Shown here: positions 1 to 8,084 of the stretch, one piece after another
How the letters are laid out: every line of letters begins with the position of its first letter
Position numbering within the stretch: the stretch's first letter is position 1
Origin: Pseudoflavonifractor phocaeensis
GTDB lineage: Bacteria; Bacillota; Clostridia; Oscillospirales; Oscillospiraceae
Length of the DNA stretch: 48,952 bases
Assembly: GCF_016901955.1 (NCBI RefSeq)
Contig: NZ_JACJLC010000020.1
Location: 1 to 48,952 of the forward strand
Direction: 5' to 3'
Program-made: the position numbers and the translations under genes
Notes under the pieces: generated by a model
Database searches by the model: none
What the model saw: only the letters and a program-made list of their open reading frames with translations
Told to the model about the DNA's origin: nothing

Positions 1-107
1 CGAGCAGTAACAGAGCCGTATACTCTGAGAGGGGTACGTACGGTTCCCGGAGAGGGTGGCGCAAACCTACCACAGCAATGTGACAAGGCGGTGCTTCCCT
101 ACTCCAC
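1..107 (+). ncRNA. Group II intron 3' end (domains V and VI)
   Basis: Positions 13-46 fold as a textbook 34-nt group II domain V. GAGCCGTA (13-20, containing the AGC catalytic triad) pairs with TACGGTTC (39-46). TACTCT (21-26) pairs with GGGGTA (31-36). The tetraloop is GAGA (27-30) and the two-base bulge CG is at 37-38. The following 49-107 should be domain VI and the 3' terminus. I place the intron end at 107 because group II introns end in a purine-pyrimidine pair such as AC and because codons from 108 resume the relaxase sequence HIIFCAVN. The intron-encoded reverse transcriptase would lie upstream, outside the window. Confidence 0.88.
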
Positions 108-1118
108 CACATCATTTTTTGCGCGGTCAACTTTGTAGATCACCACAAGTACGTTTCCAATAAGCGCACCTATTATGGCATACGCAACATCAGCGACAGG
201 CTGTGCCGAGAAAACGGCTTGTCGGTGGTCGTGCCGGAGAAAGGCAGCAAGGGAAAAAATTATGCTGCGTACCACAAGGAGAAATCCGCAAAGGCAAAAT
301 TGAAGATTGCCGTTGATACCCTAATCCCGCAAGTAAACAGCTTCGAGGAATTGCTATCCCGTCTGCAAGGGTTGGGCTATGAGATAAAGCGCGGAAAATA
401 TGTGTCCTGCCTTGTGCCGGGGCAGGAACGGTTTACCCGCTTAAAGACTATCGGCGCAGATTACACCGAGGACGCAATCAAGGAACGGATAAAGGGCAAG
501 CGTACCCGCGCTGCAAAAGTCCCGCAAGCAGATCGGGGTGTGTCGCTGCTCATTGACATTGAAAACAGTATCAAAGCGGCGCAGAGCCAGGGCTATGAAC
601 AATGGGCGAAAATCCATAATCTGAAACAGGCAGCAAAGACGTATAACTTCCTCACAACACACGGGATTGAACAGTACGGGGATTTGACCGCCAAGATTGC
701 AGAAGTCCAGACGGCAAGCGGACAGGCAGCAAAAGTATTAAAGGACGTGGAAACAAGGCTTTCCGATATGGCGGTGCTTATCAAGAACATTACCACCTAT
801 CAAAAGACAAAGCCCTCCTACGACGCTTACCGCAAGGCAAAGGATAAGGGCAGCTACCGGGCAGCCCATGAGCGCGATATAATCCTGCATGAAGCGGCAG
901 TAAAGGCAATCAAGGGGGCGGGCATTTCCAAACTTCCCGATATTGCCGCGCTGCAAACAGAGTACGCCAAGCTGCAAGAGCGTAAAGAAGCCCTATACGC
1001 CGACTATGGCAAGCTGAAAAAACAGGTTAAGGAATACGACGTTATCAAGCGGAATGTTGACAGCATTTTGCGGCAGCCAAAAGAGCCGGAACAGGAGAAA
1101 GGAAAGGAACGGGAATAA
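108..1118 (+). CDS. MOBP-type relaxase, 3' exon (partial)
   Basis: This is the C-terminal part of the ICE relaxase, the transesterase that nicks oriT and pilots the transferred strand. The frame opens directly after the group II intron with HIIFCAVNFVDHHKYVSNKR, the end of the relaxase histidine motif (normally HxHNHIIF in this family), and runs 336 residues to the stop. The first methionine-like start inside it (TTG at 219) is not the true start: the reading frame is open from 108. The catalytic tyrosine and the first histidines lie in the 5' exon, beyond the window. The C-terminal half is rich in Lys and Glu with likely coiled coil, as is usual. A functional protein requires intron splicing. 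Confidence 0.88.
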   Translation, partial: HIIFCAVNFVDHHKYVSNKRTYYGIRNISDRLCRENGLSVVVPEKGSKGKNYAAYHKEKSAKAKLKIAVDTLIPQVNSFEELLSRLQGLGYEIKRGKYVSCLVPGQERFTRLKTIGADYTEDAIKERIKGKRTRAAKVPQADRGVSLLIDIENSIKAAQSQGYEQWAKIHNLKQAAKTYNFLTTHGIEQYGDLTAKIAEVQTASGQAAKVLKDVETRLSDMAVLIKNITTYQKTKPSYDAYRKAKDKGSYRAAHERDIILHEAAVKAIKGAGISKLPDIAALQTEYAKLQERKEALYADYGKLKKQVKEYDVIKRNVDSILRQPKEPEQEKGKERE

Positions 1119-1119
1119 A

Positions 1120-1371
1120 ATGAAAATCGTTGATATTACGGCGTGTATCAGAGTAACAAAAGAAAATGATATGTACGGCATGGAAAGCTATATTGATATT
1201 GGGAGCAAAGTAAAAATCACATTTACGGACGGGAAAACCCTTGTAGGATATGTGCAGCGTATTGACTATGGACGCTACATCAGAGAAACTGACTTGCTTG
1301 TCTTAAAGACAGAGGACAATACTTTTATCGGCGCAATGCCATATTACATAGCGGATATAGAAGTTTTATAA
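1120..1371 (+). CDS. Small Lsm/SH3-barrel-like ICE protein
   Basis: An 83-residue protein directly downstream of the relaxase (1-bp gap), with GGAGAAAGGAAAGG as ribosome binding site. I chose ATG 1120; the longer frame back to 1054 lies inside the relaxase and has no site of its own. Residues about 28-50 read VKITFTDGKTLVGYVQRIDY, resembling the Sm1 strand pattern of Lsm-type beta barrels (hydrophobic strand, DG turn, GxV). No family name is certain. It probably belongs to the relaxase transcript, which ends at the terminator that follows. A role in RNA or oriT-complex binding is only a guess. Confidence 0.65.
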   Translation: MKIVDITACIRVTKENDMYGMESYIDIGSKVKITFTDGKTLVGYVQRIDYGRYIRETDLLVLKTEDNTFIGAMPYYIADIEVL

Positions 1372-1382
1372 AACAGAAAAAG

Positions 1383-1427
1383 CCGGGACGCGGCAGCCGA
1401 TAGTGTGGCCACCGCGCCCCGGTTTTC
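1383..1427 (+). terminator. Intrinsic terminator after relaxase operon
   Basis: CCGGG (1383-1387) and CGCGG (1389-1393) pair with CCGCG (1412-1416) and CCCGG (1418-1422) with one A.C mismatch. The stem is followed by TTTTCT. It closes the rightward relaxase transcript before the convergent leftward operon. Confidence 0.75.
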
Positions 1428-1446
1428 TATGGGTGCAGGAAAAGGC

Positions 1447-1558
1447 GTTACGCAGTAGAACGTCATTTTTGAGGGAAAAGGTATAAAGCCCTTGCCCTAT
1501 GGAAAAGCGGCTATCAGAGCCGCGCTATACAAGGCTTTTTGCGCCCCTATCGCGTAAC
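1447..1558. repeat. 112-bp ICE-flanking repeat, copy A
   Basis: Begins with GTTACGCAGTAGAAC and ends with CTATCGCGTAAC. It matches copy B (20275-20386) in the outer arms, in TTTTGAGGG, in ATAAAGCCCTT and in CAAGGCTTTTT, and has exactly the same length, but its centre has diverged. Its right part encodes the last codons of the Cys-rich protein gene (stop at 1525). In this copy the terminal inverted repeat is imperfect. Confidence 0.8.
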
Positions 1559-1911
1559 AGGGAGCGCATTTTTCGCATACGCTCGGCGGCTTGTCTGCGG
1601 GTGATCCGCTTGCGGCACTCCGGGCAGTATTTGACGCTGTTTGAGCTGGACGCAAAGGACGCGCCGCACTCGATACAACGTCTTTTGTCCTCGGTGTTCA
1701 TCAGCTCCGCATACAGGAGCTTGTCGGCGGGAAGTACCGCGACGCGAAACCATTTGCAAAGCAGCGAATAGGAAATGAGCTGCGGGCAAACGCACTCGTC
1801 CCCGTCGTCCAGCAAAAGGCATTTACCGTCTACGCAGTTGCAACACTCCCGTTTTACAAGGGCACCCACTTTCCGGCTTTGCGGCGGCGTCAGCCGCTTT
1901 ACCGCACTCAT
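1525..1911 (-). CDS. Cys_rich_VLP domain protein
   Basis: A 128-residue protein with two cysteine clusters: an N-terminal CCNCVDGKCLLL...CVCPQ group at about residues 23-43 and a C-terminal zinc-ribbon-like CIECGASF...CPEC group at about residues 79-100, followed by a basic tail. It matches the Cys_rich_VLP family found only in Tn1549-like ICEs, whose function is unknown; metal-dependent nucleic acid binding is likely. It overlaps the upstream TTRAP gene by 4 bp, so it is the last gene of the leftward ICE operon. Its C-terminal codons lie inside the 112-bp repeat copy A. Confidence 0.85.
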   Translation of the reverse strand: MSAVKRLTPPQSRKVGALVKRECCNCVDGKCLLLDDGDECVCPQLISYSLLCKWFRVAVLPADKLLYAELMNTEDKRRCIECGASFASSSNSVKYCPECRKRITRRQAAERMRKMRSLLRDRGAKSLV

Positions 1912-2114
1912 GCTTCATCGGCGGCATAGACGGCAAGCCCCGCGTATTCTTCATCGGTCAAAGCGTCCACTTTGGAAATGGTGCGCTTTGCAAGCTCCCG
2001 CATATCCGCGTCCATATCGGGCAGCGCGGCGGTCATGTTCTCCATAAGCTGCGCCTTGCCGCCCTCGTGGTAAATACTCATAAGGTTTGTTTCTTCAACG
2101 GTAAACTGTACCAT
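1908..2114 (-). CDS. Transposon-transfer assisting protein (TTRAP family)
   Basis: A small acidic protein of 68-70 residues with the TTRAP pattern: FTVEETNLMSIYHEGG near the N-terminus, a middle helix, then LTDEEYAGLAVY. The family is confined to Tn1549-type elements and is thought to assist transfer, without a known biochemical role. I prefer the second ATG (2114) because GGAGGT lies 7 bases before it. The first ATG (2120) is only one base from that site, although it makes the ATGA overlap with the upstream gene. It sits between the YodL protein and the Cys-rich protein. Confidence 0.82.
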   Translation of the reverse strand: MVQFTVEETNLMSIYHEGGKAQLMENMTAALPDMDADMRELAKRTISKVDALTDEEYAGLAVYAADEA

Positions 2115-2116
2115 AC

Positions 2117-5100
2117 TCATACCTCCAATTCGTGATTTTTCGTCTTTACGGTCTTTTTCTGCGCCGCCCGTTCCTTTTCGGCTCGAAGCTGCGCCCGGAT
2201 AGAGGGCTTTTCCTGCTTTGCGCTGCCGCGCTCTTTCTCCGCCTTGATTGCGGCGGCATAGTCCGCAAGAGAGATCGGCTCGCCAGCCTTTGCCTTTTGC
2301 TCCAGCTCTCCGGCGGTGGGCGTCTGCGGCGTATTATTGATAAGCCCGTCAAAAGCGTTGTCGTTCTGCTCTACGGTGTCCTCGATGTGCTTTAAGGGGT
2401 TGACCTTTTCCGGCTGTTCGGCGGGAATAGCAAAAGCCCGCGTCCCATTCCCCATAATTAGATACTTGCCGTCCTCGGATTGATGATGAAGCCCGTACCC
2501 GGCAACTTCCATTTGCTCGCGGCTCATGGCGGTTACATAGAAAGTCCCCCTCGGCGTTTTCACGGTTTCGCCCGTTTCCAGCTCGTCGGGGGTAAGCTGC
2601 CGTCCCTGCTCCTTGAAAAACTCCGGTACTTCCCGATAGCCGATACTGTCTACATAATGAGCGGCGTCCCTGCCGTCCCGATGAAGCACCACAATATCGG
2701 AAACGGAAAGGCTATGTCCCTTGAAGTCGGCGGGGTGGTCGATATTAAAACGGGTGTAAATATCTTCAAGGGAAGTGTCCGGCGCAAGGGGCGCGGTATA
2801 GATCAGCTCATAATTTGCCCGATCTACGGCGTGTCCCGTCGCTTGCAGACGGTCGTAAGGCTCAAAGCGCAAGTCCCTTGTTTCGTCCCCGCGCTTTAAC
2901 TGATAAATGGAAAAGGTGTCTTTATCCTGTCCGGCTTCCTGCGCCTTTGCGTAAAGCTCTTTCACTTCGCCCTGCGTCAGCTCTCCGGCGTTGAGCTGCG
3001 CCATCAGCTCGCGGCACTTCTCCGGCGTACCGATATACAGTACGTCCCCGATCTGCGCTTTCCCGTCCTCCTGCGGGATATATGCCTGTAAGAAGCAAAG
3101 GTTTTCCCGGCTGTCGCTGCGCGGGTTTGTGTGTACCTTGTAAATCGGCTCCGGCGCGGGTGCCTCCTGTGAAGCCGACTTTTGCTGCCGGATATGCGCC
3201 CGTAAAAGCTCCGAGGGCTTTTCCCCGGAAAGGGGCAAAATGGCTTTGATGTAGTCTGCGGAACGGTATGCGTTATCGGTAAGCTGCCGTTGCCATGCTT
3301 CGGCTTTGGGCGACCACCGAAAACCGTTTGACTTTAATTCTTCCCGCGTGGCGGCGTCCGGCTTTTCTTCAAAGAGGATTTGCAGACGGTTTGCTTCGGC
3401 GTTGGCTTCTACCTTGCCGCCCTCAAATTCCCAGCCGACATAGCCGATTTCCCGTTGCTGCGAAAGGGATTTGATACGCTCTTTCACACGCCGGATTTCC
3501 GCGCTGTTGTTGGATAACGCCCATGTCGGATAGGGCTTATCCTCGATATGCCACTGGCTCGCCATATCCGCTTTCATTTTCTCGATACTCTCCGCCGATA
3601 AATGGGGGCAGCCGTCAAGAGTTTTATGCTTGCGGTAATAGGCGTTTACCGCTTTCATGGTTTCCTGCGCTTTCTCCAAGCCCGCAAGTTTCTTTTCCAG
3701 CTTTTGAACCGCCTGCGGGTCGTCCGCGCTGATACCGCCCATGCAGGTACTGCGGATTTTATCGAGTAAGCCTTGAATGTCCTGCCACTCCCGGTAATTG
3801 GTATCGCGGGCGGCGTTCTGCTTTTCCTTTTTACGGACGGGGAAATTAGAGCCGCCCGCAATCAGAATAGAGGGAACGCGGGCGTCGATCTCAAAGCCCT
3901 TGTTCATATTCGCCGCAAGTTTCCGGGCGTAGGTATCAAGCAGACTGTCGATTTTCTCATGGTACATCGGGTCTACCCGCGCTTTCTGCCGCTCGGCAAG
4001 CTGTACGGCTTCCTCGACATAGCTGCGGTATTCTGCCGTTGCGCTACCGGGCTTGTAGTCGGAATAGCTGTTCATTTCCTTTGCGCGGCGGGCGGCAGCT
4101 TCGTTGATCGGATAGTATTTCACGGCGGGCGGCTCCGCTTCCTGTGGGGCGGTTTCCGGCGGCGTCGCCTGTTCCGTCTGCTCCTGTGCGGGCTGCGGCT
4201 CCGGCGTGATAGGCTGCGCTTCCTGTTCCTGTACGGCGGCTTTCTCTTGCTGGATTTCAGCAAAATGCCCGTCAATGGTTTCAATCAGCTTTGCGGCGGT
4301 GCTGCGGATTGTTTCAAGAGAGCCTTTCAACTCCGAAAGCTCCTTGCCGCTGCTCCACCCGGCGACATATCCGAAAGAATAGTCGGACGTGTCAAGCCCG
4401 TAGTGCTGGCAGACGGCGTAAGCGACGCTTTCCGCCTGTACCTCGCGGGTACGGCGGTCGGGGCGCGTAGGGTCGTCCGGGGCGGTGTCGTGCATAGTCG
4501 CATGGGATATTTCGTGAATTGCCGTTTTAATGTTCTGTAATTCACTCATGCCCTCATGGATTGCAATACGGTTTTCTTCATAATAACAACGTCCTTTTGC
4601 GCCGCCGTCCAGCGTTTCAAAAGCAATGGCAAAGGGGGAAGTCCGTTCAAGGGCTGCGAAAAAGTCCCGGTACTGCTCCACATCACCCGTCAGCTCGGAA
4701 ACAGAGAGGTTTGGCAGCTCCTTTCCCTCGGTCTGCGATACGTCAAAGACAGATACCACCTTGTAGGCGGGTATGGTAATTTCCTGCGTTTCCATGACAG
4801 GCTTCCCGTCCGCGCCGATCACGGGCATTTTCGTGTCCGGGTCGATTTTCTCCCGTTCCTTTTTGACTTTGTACGGGGCGGGGGCAAGTATCTTGATTGC
4901 CTTTTCTCCGGGCTTCACATGGCGGTCAAACTCCTTTTCCCATTGACGGTAGCCCTTTACCAAATTGCCGCCCTGCATGGCAATCAAGAGGGTGTTGTTC
5001 AAGCTGTAATTGTGAAACTTTGACATGGTACGCAAATACTCCGCGTACCGCTCGCTTTCAAACACGCCCATAATGCCCTGTTCCAGACGGTCGGTAATCT

Positions 5101-5848
5101 CTTTCATCTTGTCGGCGGGGTTGTCCGCCGTAAGGATAAGGGGGATAACCGGGCGCGGCTCGGCGGCGGGCGGCATGGTAGCCGCCGCGTCAAAGTCTGT
5201 ACGTTCTGTTTCGCCGCGCTCCGGCTGCGGGTAGCTCATAATGCGGTATTCTTTGGGTATGTCGCTTTCGCGCCCGTTGTACCACTCGGAAAAGGTGTTC
5301 TTGTTGTTATAGATATAGCCCTGTTCGGTAAATCTGCCCCCGTCGTTGATAGCGGCGTCCCGTCCGTATTCCTCATACATGAAATACCGCTTTGCTTCTT
5401 CCGGCAGCTCCAATTCGTCCAGCTCGTCGATCAGATAGTAGCCGTAATCTTCTTCGCTTTGGACGGTGGGATAAATCCAATAGCAGTCAAGGTTTTGTGC
5501 AAGGTTGATAAGGTCTTTGAGATTTCCGGCATACTCGCCCAGCGTAACCGCCGCCGCAAACTTCGCTTTATCCTCGTCGCCCTGCATTTCAAGCAGCTTT
5601 CCAAGATAATTCAGCTCGTCTATGCTGCCGCTTTGGATAACGGAAAGCGGCACGTCAAAGGGGCATTGTTCGGTATTTGCAAAGCCGCCCACAAATAAAT
5701 CCTGCGGGTTTTCTGCGGTAACGCCAATATTCCTCATAGCGTCGTGAAGCTGCTCCGTTGTGGCTGGCATAGGCAGCCACGCGCCGTCCGTCTGTCCGGC
5801 TTCAAGGCGGCTATGGTTTCCAAGTAAGATAGAAAATTGTTCGCTCAT
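2117..5848 (-). CDS. ArdA / ArdC / YodL multi-domain anti-restriction protein
   Basis: A 1243-residue protein. Residues about 1-215 resemble the ArdA antirestriction DNA mimic (acidic, EEYGRDAAINDGGRF region). Residues about 245-500 are an ArdC-like single-strand DNA-binding domain (YSLNNTLLIAMQGG) with a metallopeptidase motif HEISH near residue 445 and a downstream E in REVQAESVAYAV. After a Pro/Glu/Gln linker come regions of unknown function, then a YodL domain (about 975-1080, FSIYQLKRGDETRDLRF) and a basic DUF4316-like tail. It should protect the incoming single strand and then blunt host restriction. LtrC-type ICE proteins share the ArdC part. It overlaps TTRAP by a few bases and is separated from topB by a hairpin. 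Confidence 0.85.
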   Translation of the reverse strand: MSEQFSILLGNHSRLEAGQTDGAWLPMPATTEQLHDAMRNIGVTAENPQDLFVGGFANTEQCPFDVPLSVIQSGSIDELNYLGKLLEMQGDEDKAKFAAAVTLGEYAGNLKDLINLAQNLDCYWIYPTVQSEEDYGYYLIDELDELELPEEAKRYFMYEEYGRDAAINDGGRFTEQGYIYNNKNTFSEWYNGRESDIPKEYRIMSYPQPERGETERTDFDAAATMPPAAEPRPVIPLILTADNPADKMKEITDRLEQGIMGVFESERYAEYLRTMSKFHNYSLNNTLLIAMQGGNLVKGYRQWEKEFDRHVKPGEKAIKILAPAPYKVKKEREKIDPDTKMPVIGADGKPVMETQEITIPAYKVVSVFDVSQTEGKELPNLSVSELTGDVEQYRDFFAALERTSPFAIAFETLDGGAKGRCYYEENRIAIHEGMSELQNIKTAIHEISHATMHDTAPDDPTRPDRRTREVQAESVAYAVCQHYGLDTSDYSFGYVAGWSSGKELSELKGSLETIRSTAAKLIETIDGHFAEIQQEKAAVQEQEAQPITPEPQPAQEQTEQATPPETAPQEAEPPAVKYYPINEAAARRAKEMNSYSDYKPGSATAEYRSYVEEAVQLAERQKARVDPMYHEKIDSLLDTYARKLAANMNKGFEIDARVPSILIAGGSNFPVRKKEKQNAARDTNYREWQDIQGLLDKIRSTCMGGISADDPQAVQKLEKKLAGLEKAQETMKAVNAYYRKHKTLDGCPHLSAESIEKMKADMASQWHIEDKPYPTWALSNNSAEIRRVKERIKSLSQQREIGYVGWEFEGGKVEANAEANRLQILFEEKPDAATREELKSNGFRWSPKAEAWQRQLTDNAYRSADYIKAILPLSGEKPSELLRAHIRQQKSASQEAPAPEPIYKVHTNPRSDSRENLCFLQAYIPQEDGKAQIGDVLYIGTPEKCRELMAQLNAGELTQGEVKELYAKAQEAGQDKDTFSIYQLKRGDETRDLRFEPYDRLQATGHAVDRANYELIYTAPLAPDTSLEDIYTRFNIDHPADFKGHSLSVSDIVVLHRDGRDAAHYVDSIGYREVPEFFKEQGRQLTPDELETGETVKTPRGTFYVTAMSREQMEVAGYGLHHQSEDGKYLIMGNGTRAFAIPAEQPEKVNPLKHIEDTVEQNDNAFDGLINNTPQTPTAGELEQKAKAGEPISLADYAAAIKAEKERGSAKQEKPSIRAQLRAEKERAAQKKTVKTKNHELEV

Positions 5849-5905
5849 TCGGTCGCTCCTTTCGTTTCAGATTTTCAAGAGGGTTTGGGACACTTCCCAA
5901 CAAGC

Positions 5906-5946
5906 AAAATCCCCGCAATCGTCGGCAGACGAAAACGGGGATTTTT
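5906..5946 (-). terminator. Hairpin between topB and ardC-like gene
   Basis: AAAATCCCCG (5906-5915) pairs with CGGGGATTTT (5936-5945). It is flanked by short T tracts on both strands, so it could act in either direction. In the leftward operon it would attenuate rather than end transcription. Confidence 0.6.
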
Positions 5947-5966
5947 ACGGAAAGGGTACCCCTTTC

Positions 5967-8084
5967 CTATGCTTGCTGCGTAACTTCTCTGTCCCTCTGG
6001 ATTGCAATTCGGTAGTTGACGTACTTCCCGCCCGTATCGGCTAACAGGATAGTACCGTCGTAGGTTTTCCCCGTTTTCGGGGAGTACAGCTTTTTGACTT
6101 TTGCTTTCCCGTCTTTCAAGAGGGCGGCGGCAATCTTCGGGGAAAAGGTTACTTTCCGTTCCTCAAAAAATCGGTCATTCTTCCACATGGTAAAGGCGCA
6201 ATCCTTGTTCGCGCAGTAGTAGTTTTTTCTGCCCTCGTAAATGTCCGCGCCGCAACGGGGGCATTTGCCGATCACCGGCTTTTCCTCTTTGAAACGCTCC
6301 TTTTCCTTGTCGGAAAGGAAAGGATAGGTGCTTACCAGCTCCCGCGTCATGGTTTCAATGCCCGTCATAAAGCTGTCCGGGTCGGCGTTGCCCTTTGCAA
6401 TCTGCGTCAGATTGTTTTCCCAATCGGCGGTAAGCTGCGGGGAAGTAAGCACCTCCGGCAGGACGCAGACAAGCTCAATCCCGCTTTTGGTCGGAATGAG
6501 CTGCTTTCCCTTGCGCTCCACAAAGCCGCCCTTTACCAGCTTTTCAATGATAGCGGCGCGGGTGGCGGGCGTCCCAAGCCCCCGGCGTTCCGCGTCCGGG
6601 TCGGTTTCCTCATTCCCGGCGCGTTCCATAGCAGAGAGCAGCGACGCTTCGTTATGGGGCTTCGGCGGCGTCGTGAAATGCTCCGTAACCGCCGCTTGCG
6701 GGTTGTCAAAAGTCTGCCCCTCGGCAAAAGGCGGTACGTCCAGCGAAAGGGCGTTTTCCTCGTCGTCCTCGGTGTCAGCTTTCTTTTTCAGCGTCGCCAT
6801 AAAGCGGCGTTCCAAGCCTTTCCACCCTGCGGCAAGCACCGTCTTTCCCTGTGCGGTAAAAATCTGCCCCGCGCAGGAGAAAACCGCCGTAACCGCTTCA
6901 AAGATATGCGGTTCGGCGCAAGCCATTAAAAGGCGCGCCCCTGCAAGGGTAAGGATATTGCGCTCGCTTTCCGGCAGTGCGGCAAGGTCGGCTTTTGCAA
7001 GCTCCATTGTAGGGATAATCGCGTGGTGGTCGGACACCTTTTTGCTGTCCAGCAGACGGGAGATTTCCGGCGTGAAGTCTGCGCCCTGCATAAAGGGCAG
7101 CTTTCCGGCAAGCAGGGCGGCGATCTGCGCCGCCGTACCGCCCATGTCGTCGGTAAGATAGCTGCTGTCCGTTCTTGGATAGGTAAGCAGCTTCTTTTCG
7201 TACAGGGCTTGCGCCAAATCAAGGGTTTGTTTTGCGGTATATCCGTAAATGCGGTTTGCTTCCCGCTGCAAGCTGGTAAGGTCAAAGAGTTTCGGCGGGG
7301 CAACGGTTTTCTCCTCGCGGGTAACGGAAGTACAAACCGCCTGTGCCGCTTCGCAAGCGGCTTTCAAATTCCCCGCTTCTTCTGCGGCGTGGATCTTCGC
7401 GCTTGCGGCTTCCACGCCGGAGAGGGATAGGCACACATGGTAGTATTTTTCTTTCTTAAAGGTGGTAATGGCGGCGTCCCGGTCTACAAGCATTTTAAGC
7501 GTCGGGGTCTGGACGCGCCCCACATTCAGCGTCTTTCCATACAGGCAGGAAAACAGGCGGGTCATATTGATACCGATAATCCAATCGGCTTTTGCCCTGC
7601 AAAGGGCAGAGGAATAAAGGGGGTCGTACTCTTTCCCGTCCTTGAGGGACGCAAAGCCCGCCTTGATTGCGCTTTCTTCCATAGAGGAAATCCAAAGGCG
7701 GCGCATGGGCTTTTTGCAGCCCGCCACATCATAGACAAAACGGAAAATGAGTTCTCCCTCGCGCCCTGCGTCGCAAGCGTTGACGACTTCGGAAACGTCG
7801 GCGCGGTGCATGAGGTCTTTTAGGATTTTGAATTGCTTTCCCTTGTCGCTGGCAACAGCGTACTGCCATTCCTGCGGCAGAATGGGTAAGCTGTCATAGC
7901 TCCATTTTTTGTACTGCTCGCCATAGGCGGCAGCTTCCGCAAGCTGTACCAAATGCCCCACGCACCAGGAAACAAGGCAGCCGTTTCCTGCGATATACCC
8001 GTCCTTCTTCTCCTTTGCGCCCAGCGCGGCGGCAATCGTCGCCGCCACGCTCGGCTTTTCAGCTATGATAAGTGTTTCACTCAT
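5967..8084 (-). CDS. topB: DNA topoisomerase III (type IA), ICE-borne
   Basis: A 705-residue type IA topoisomerase. The N-terminal Toprim domain shows IIAEKPSVA and the acidic motif NACDAGREGELIF (about residues 102-114). The catalytic tyrosine is Tyr302 in LTYPRTDSSY. NVGRVQTPTL and the RRGLGTPATRAAIIEKL region complete the family pattern. The C-terminus has a four-cysteine zinc ribbon (CPRCG...YYCANKDC). In Tn1549-type ICEs such enzymes are thought to relax the excised circle or resolve transferred strands. Its ATG overlaps the stop of the DUF4366 gene (ATGA), showing translational coupling. Confidence 0.95.
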   Translation of the reverse strand: MSETLIIAEKPSVAATIAAALGAKEKKDGYIAGNGCLVSWCVGHLVQLAEAAAYGEQYKKWSYDSLPILPQEWQYAVASDKGKQFKILKDLMHRADVSEVVNACDAGREGELIFRFVYDVAGCKKPMRRLWISSMEESAIKAGFASLKDGKEYDPLYSSALCRAKADWIIGINMTRLFSCLYGKTLNVGRVQTPTLKMLVDRDAAITTFKKEKYYHVCLSLSGVEAASAKIHAAEEAGNLKAACEAAQAVCTSVTREEKTVAPPKLFDLTSLQREANRIYGYTAKQTLDLAQALYEKKLLTYPRTDSSYLTDDMGGTAAQIAALLAGKLPFMQGADFTPEISRLLDSKKVSDHHAIIPTMELAKADLAALPESERNILTLAGARLLMACAEPHIFEAVTAVFSCAGQIFTAQGKTVLAAGWKGLERRFMATLKKKADTEDDEENALSLDVPPFAEGQTFDNPQAAVTEHFTTPPKPHNEASLLSAMERAGNEETDPDAERRGLGTPATRAAIIEKLVKGGFVERKGKQLIPTKSGIELVCVLPEVLTSPQLTADWENNLTQIAKGNADPDSFMTGIETMTRELVSTYPFLSDKEKERFKEEKPVIGKCPRCGADIYEGRKNYYCANKDCAFTMWKNDRFFEERKVTFSPKIAAALLKDGKAKVKKLYSPKTGKTYDGTILLADTGGKYVNYRIAIQRDREVTQQA

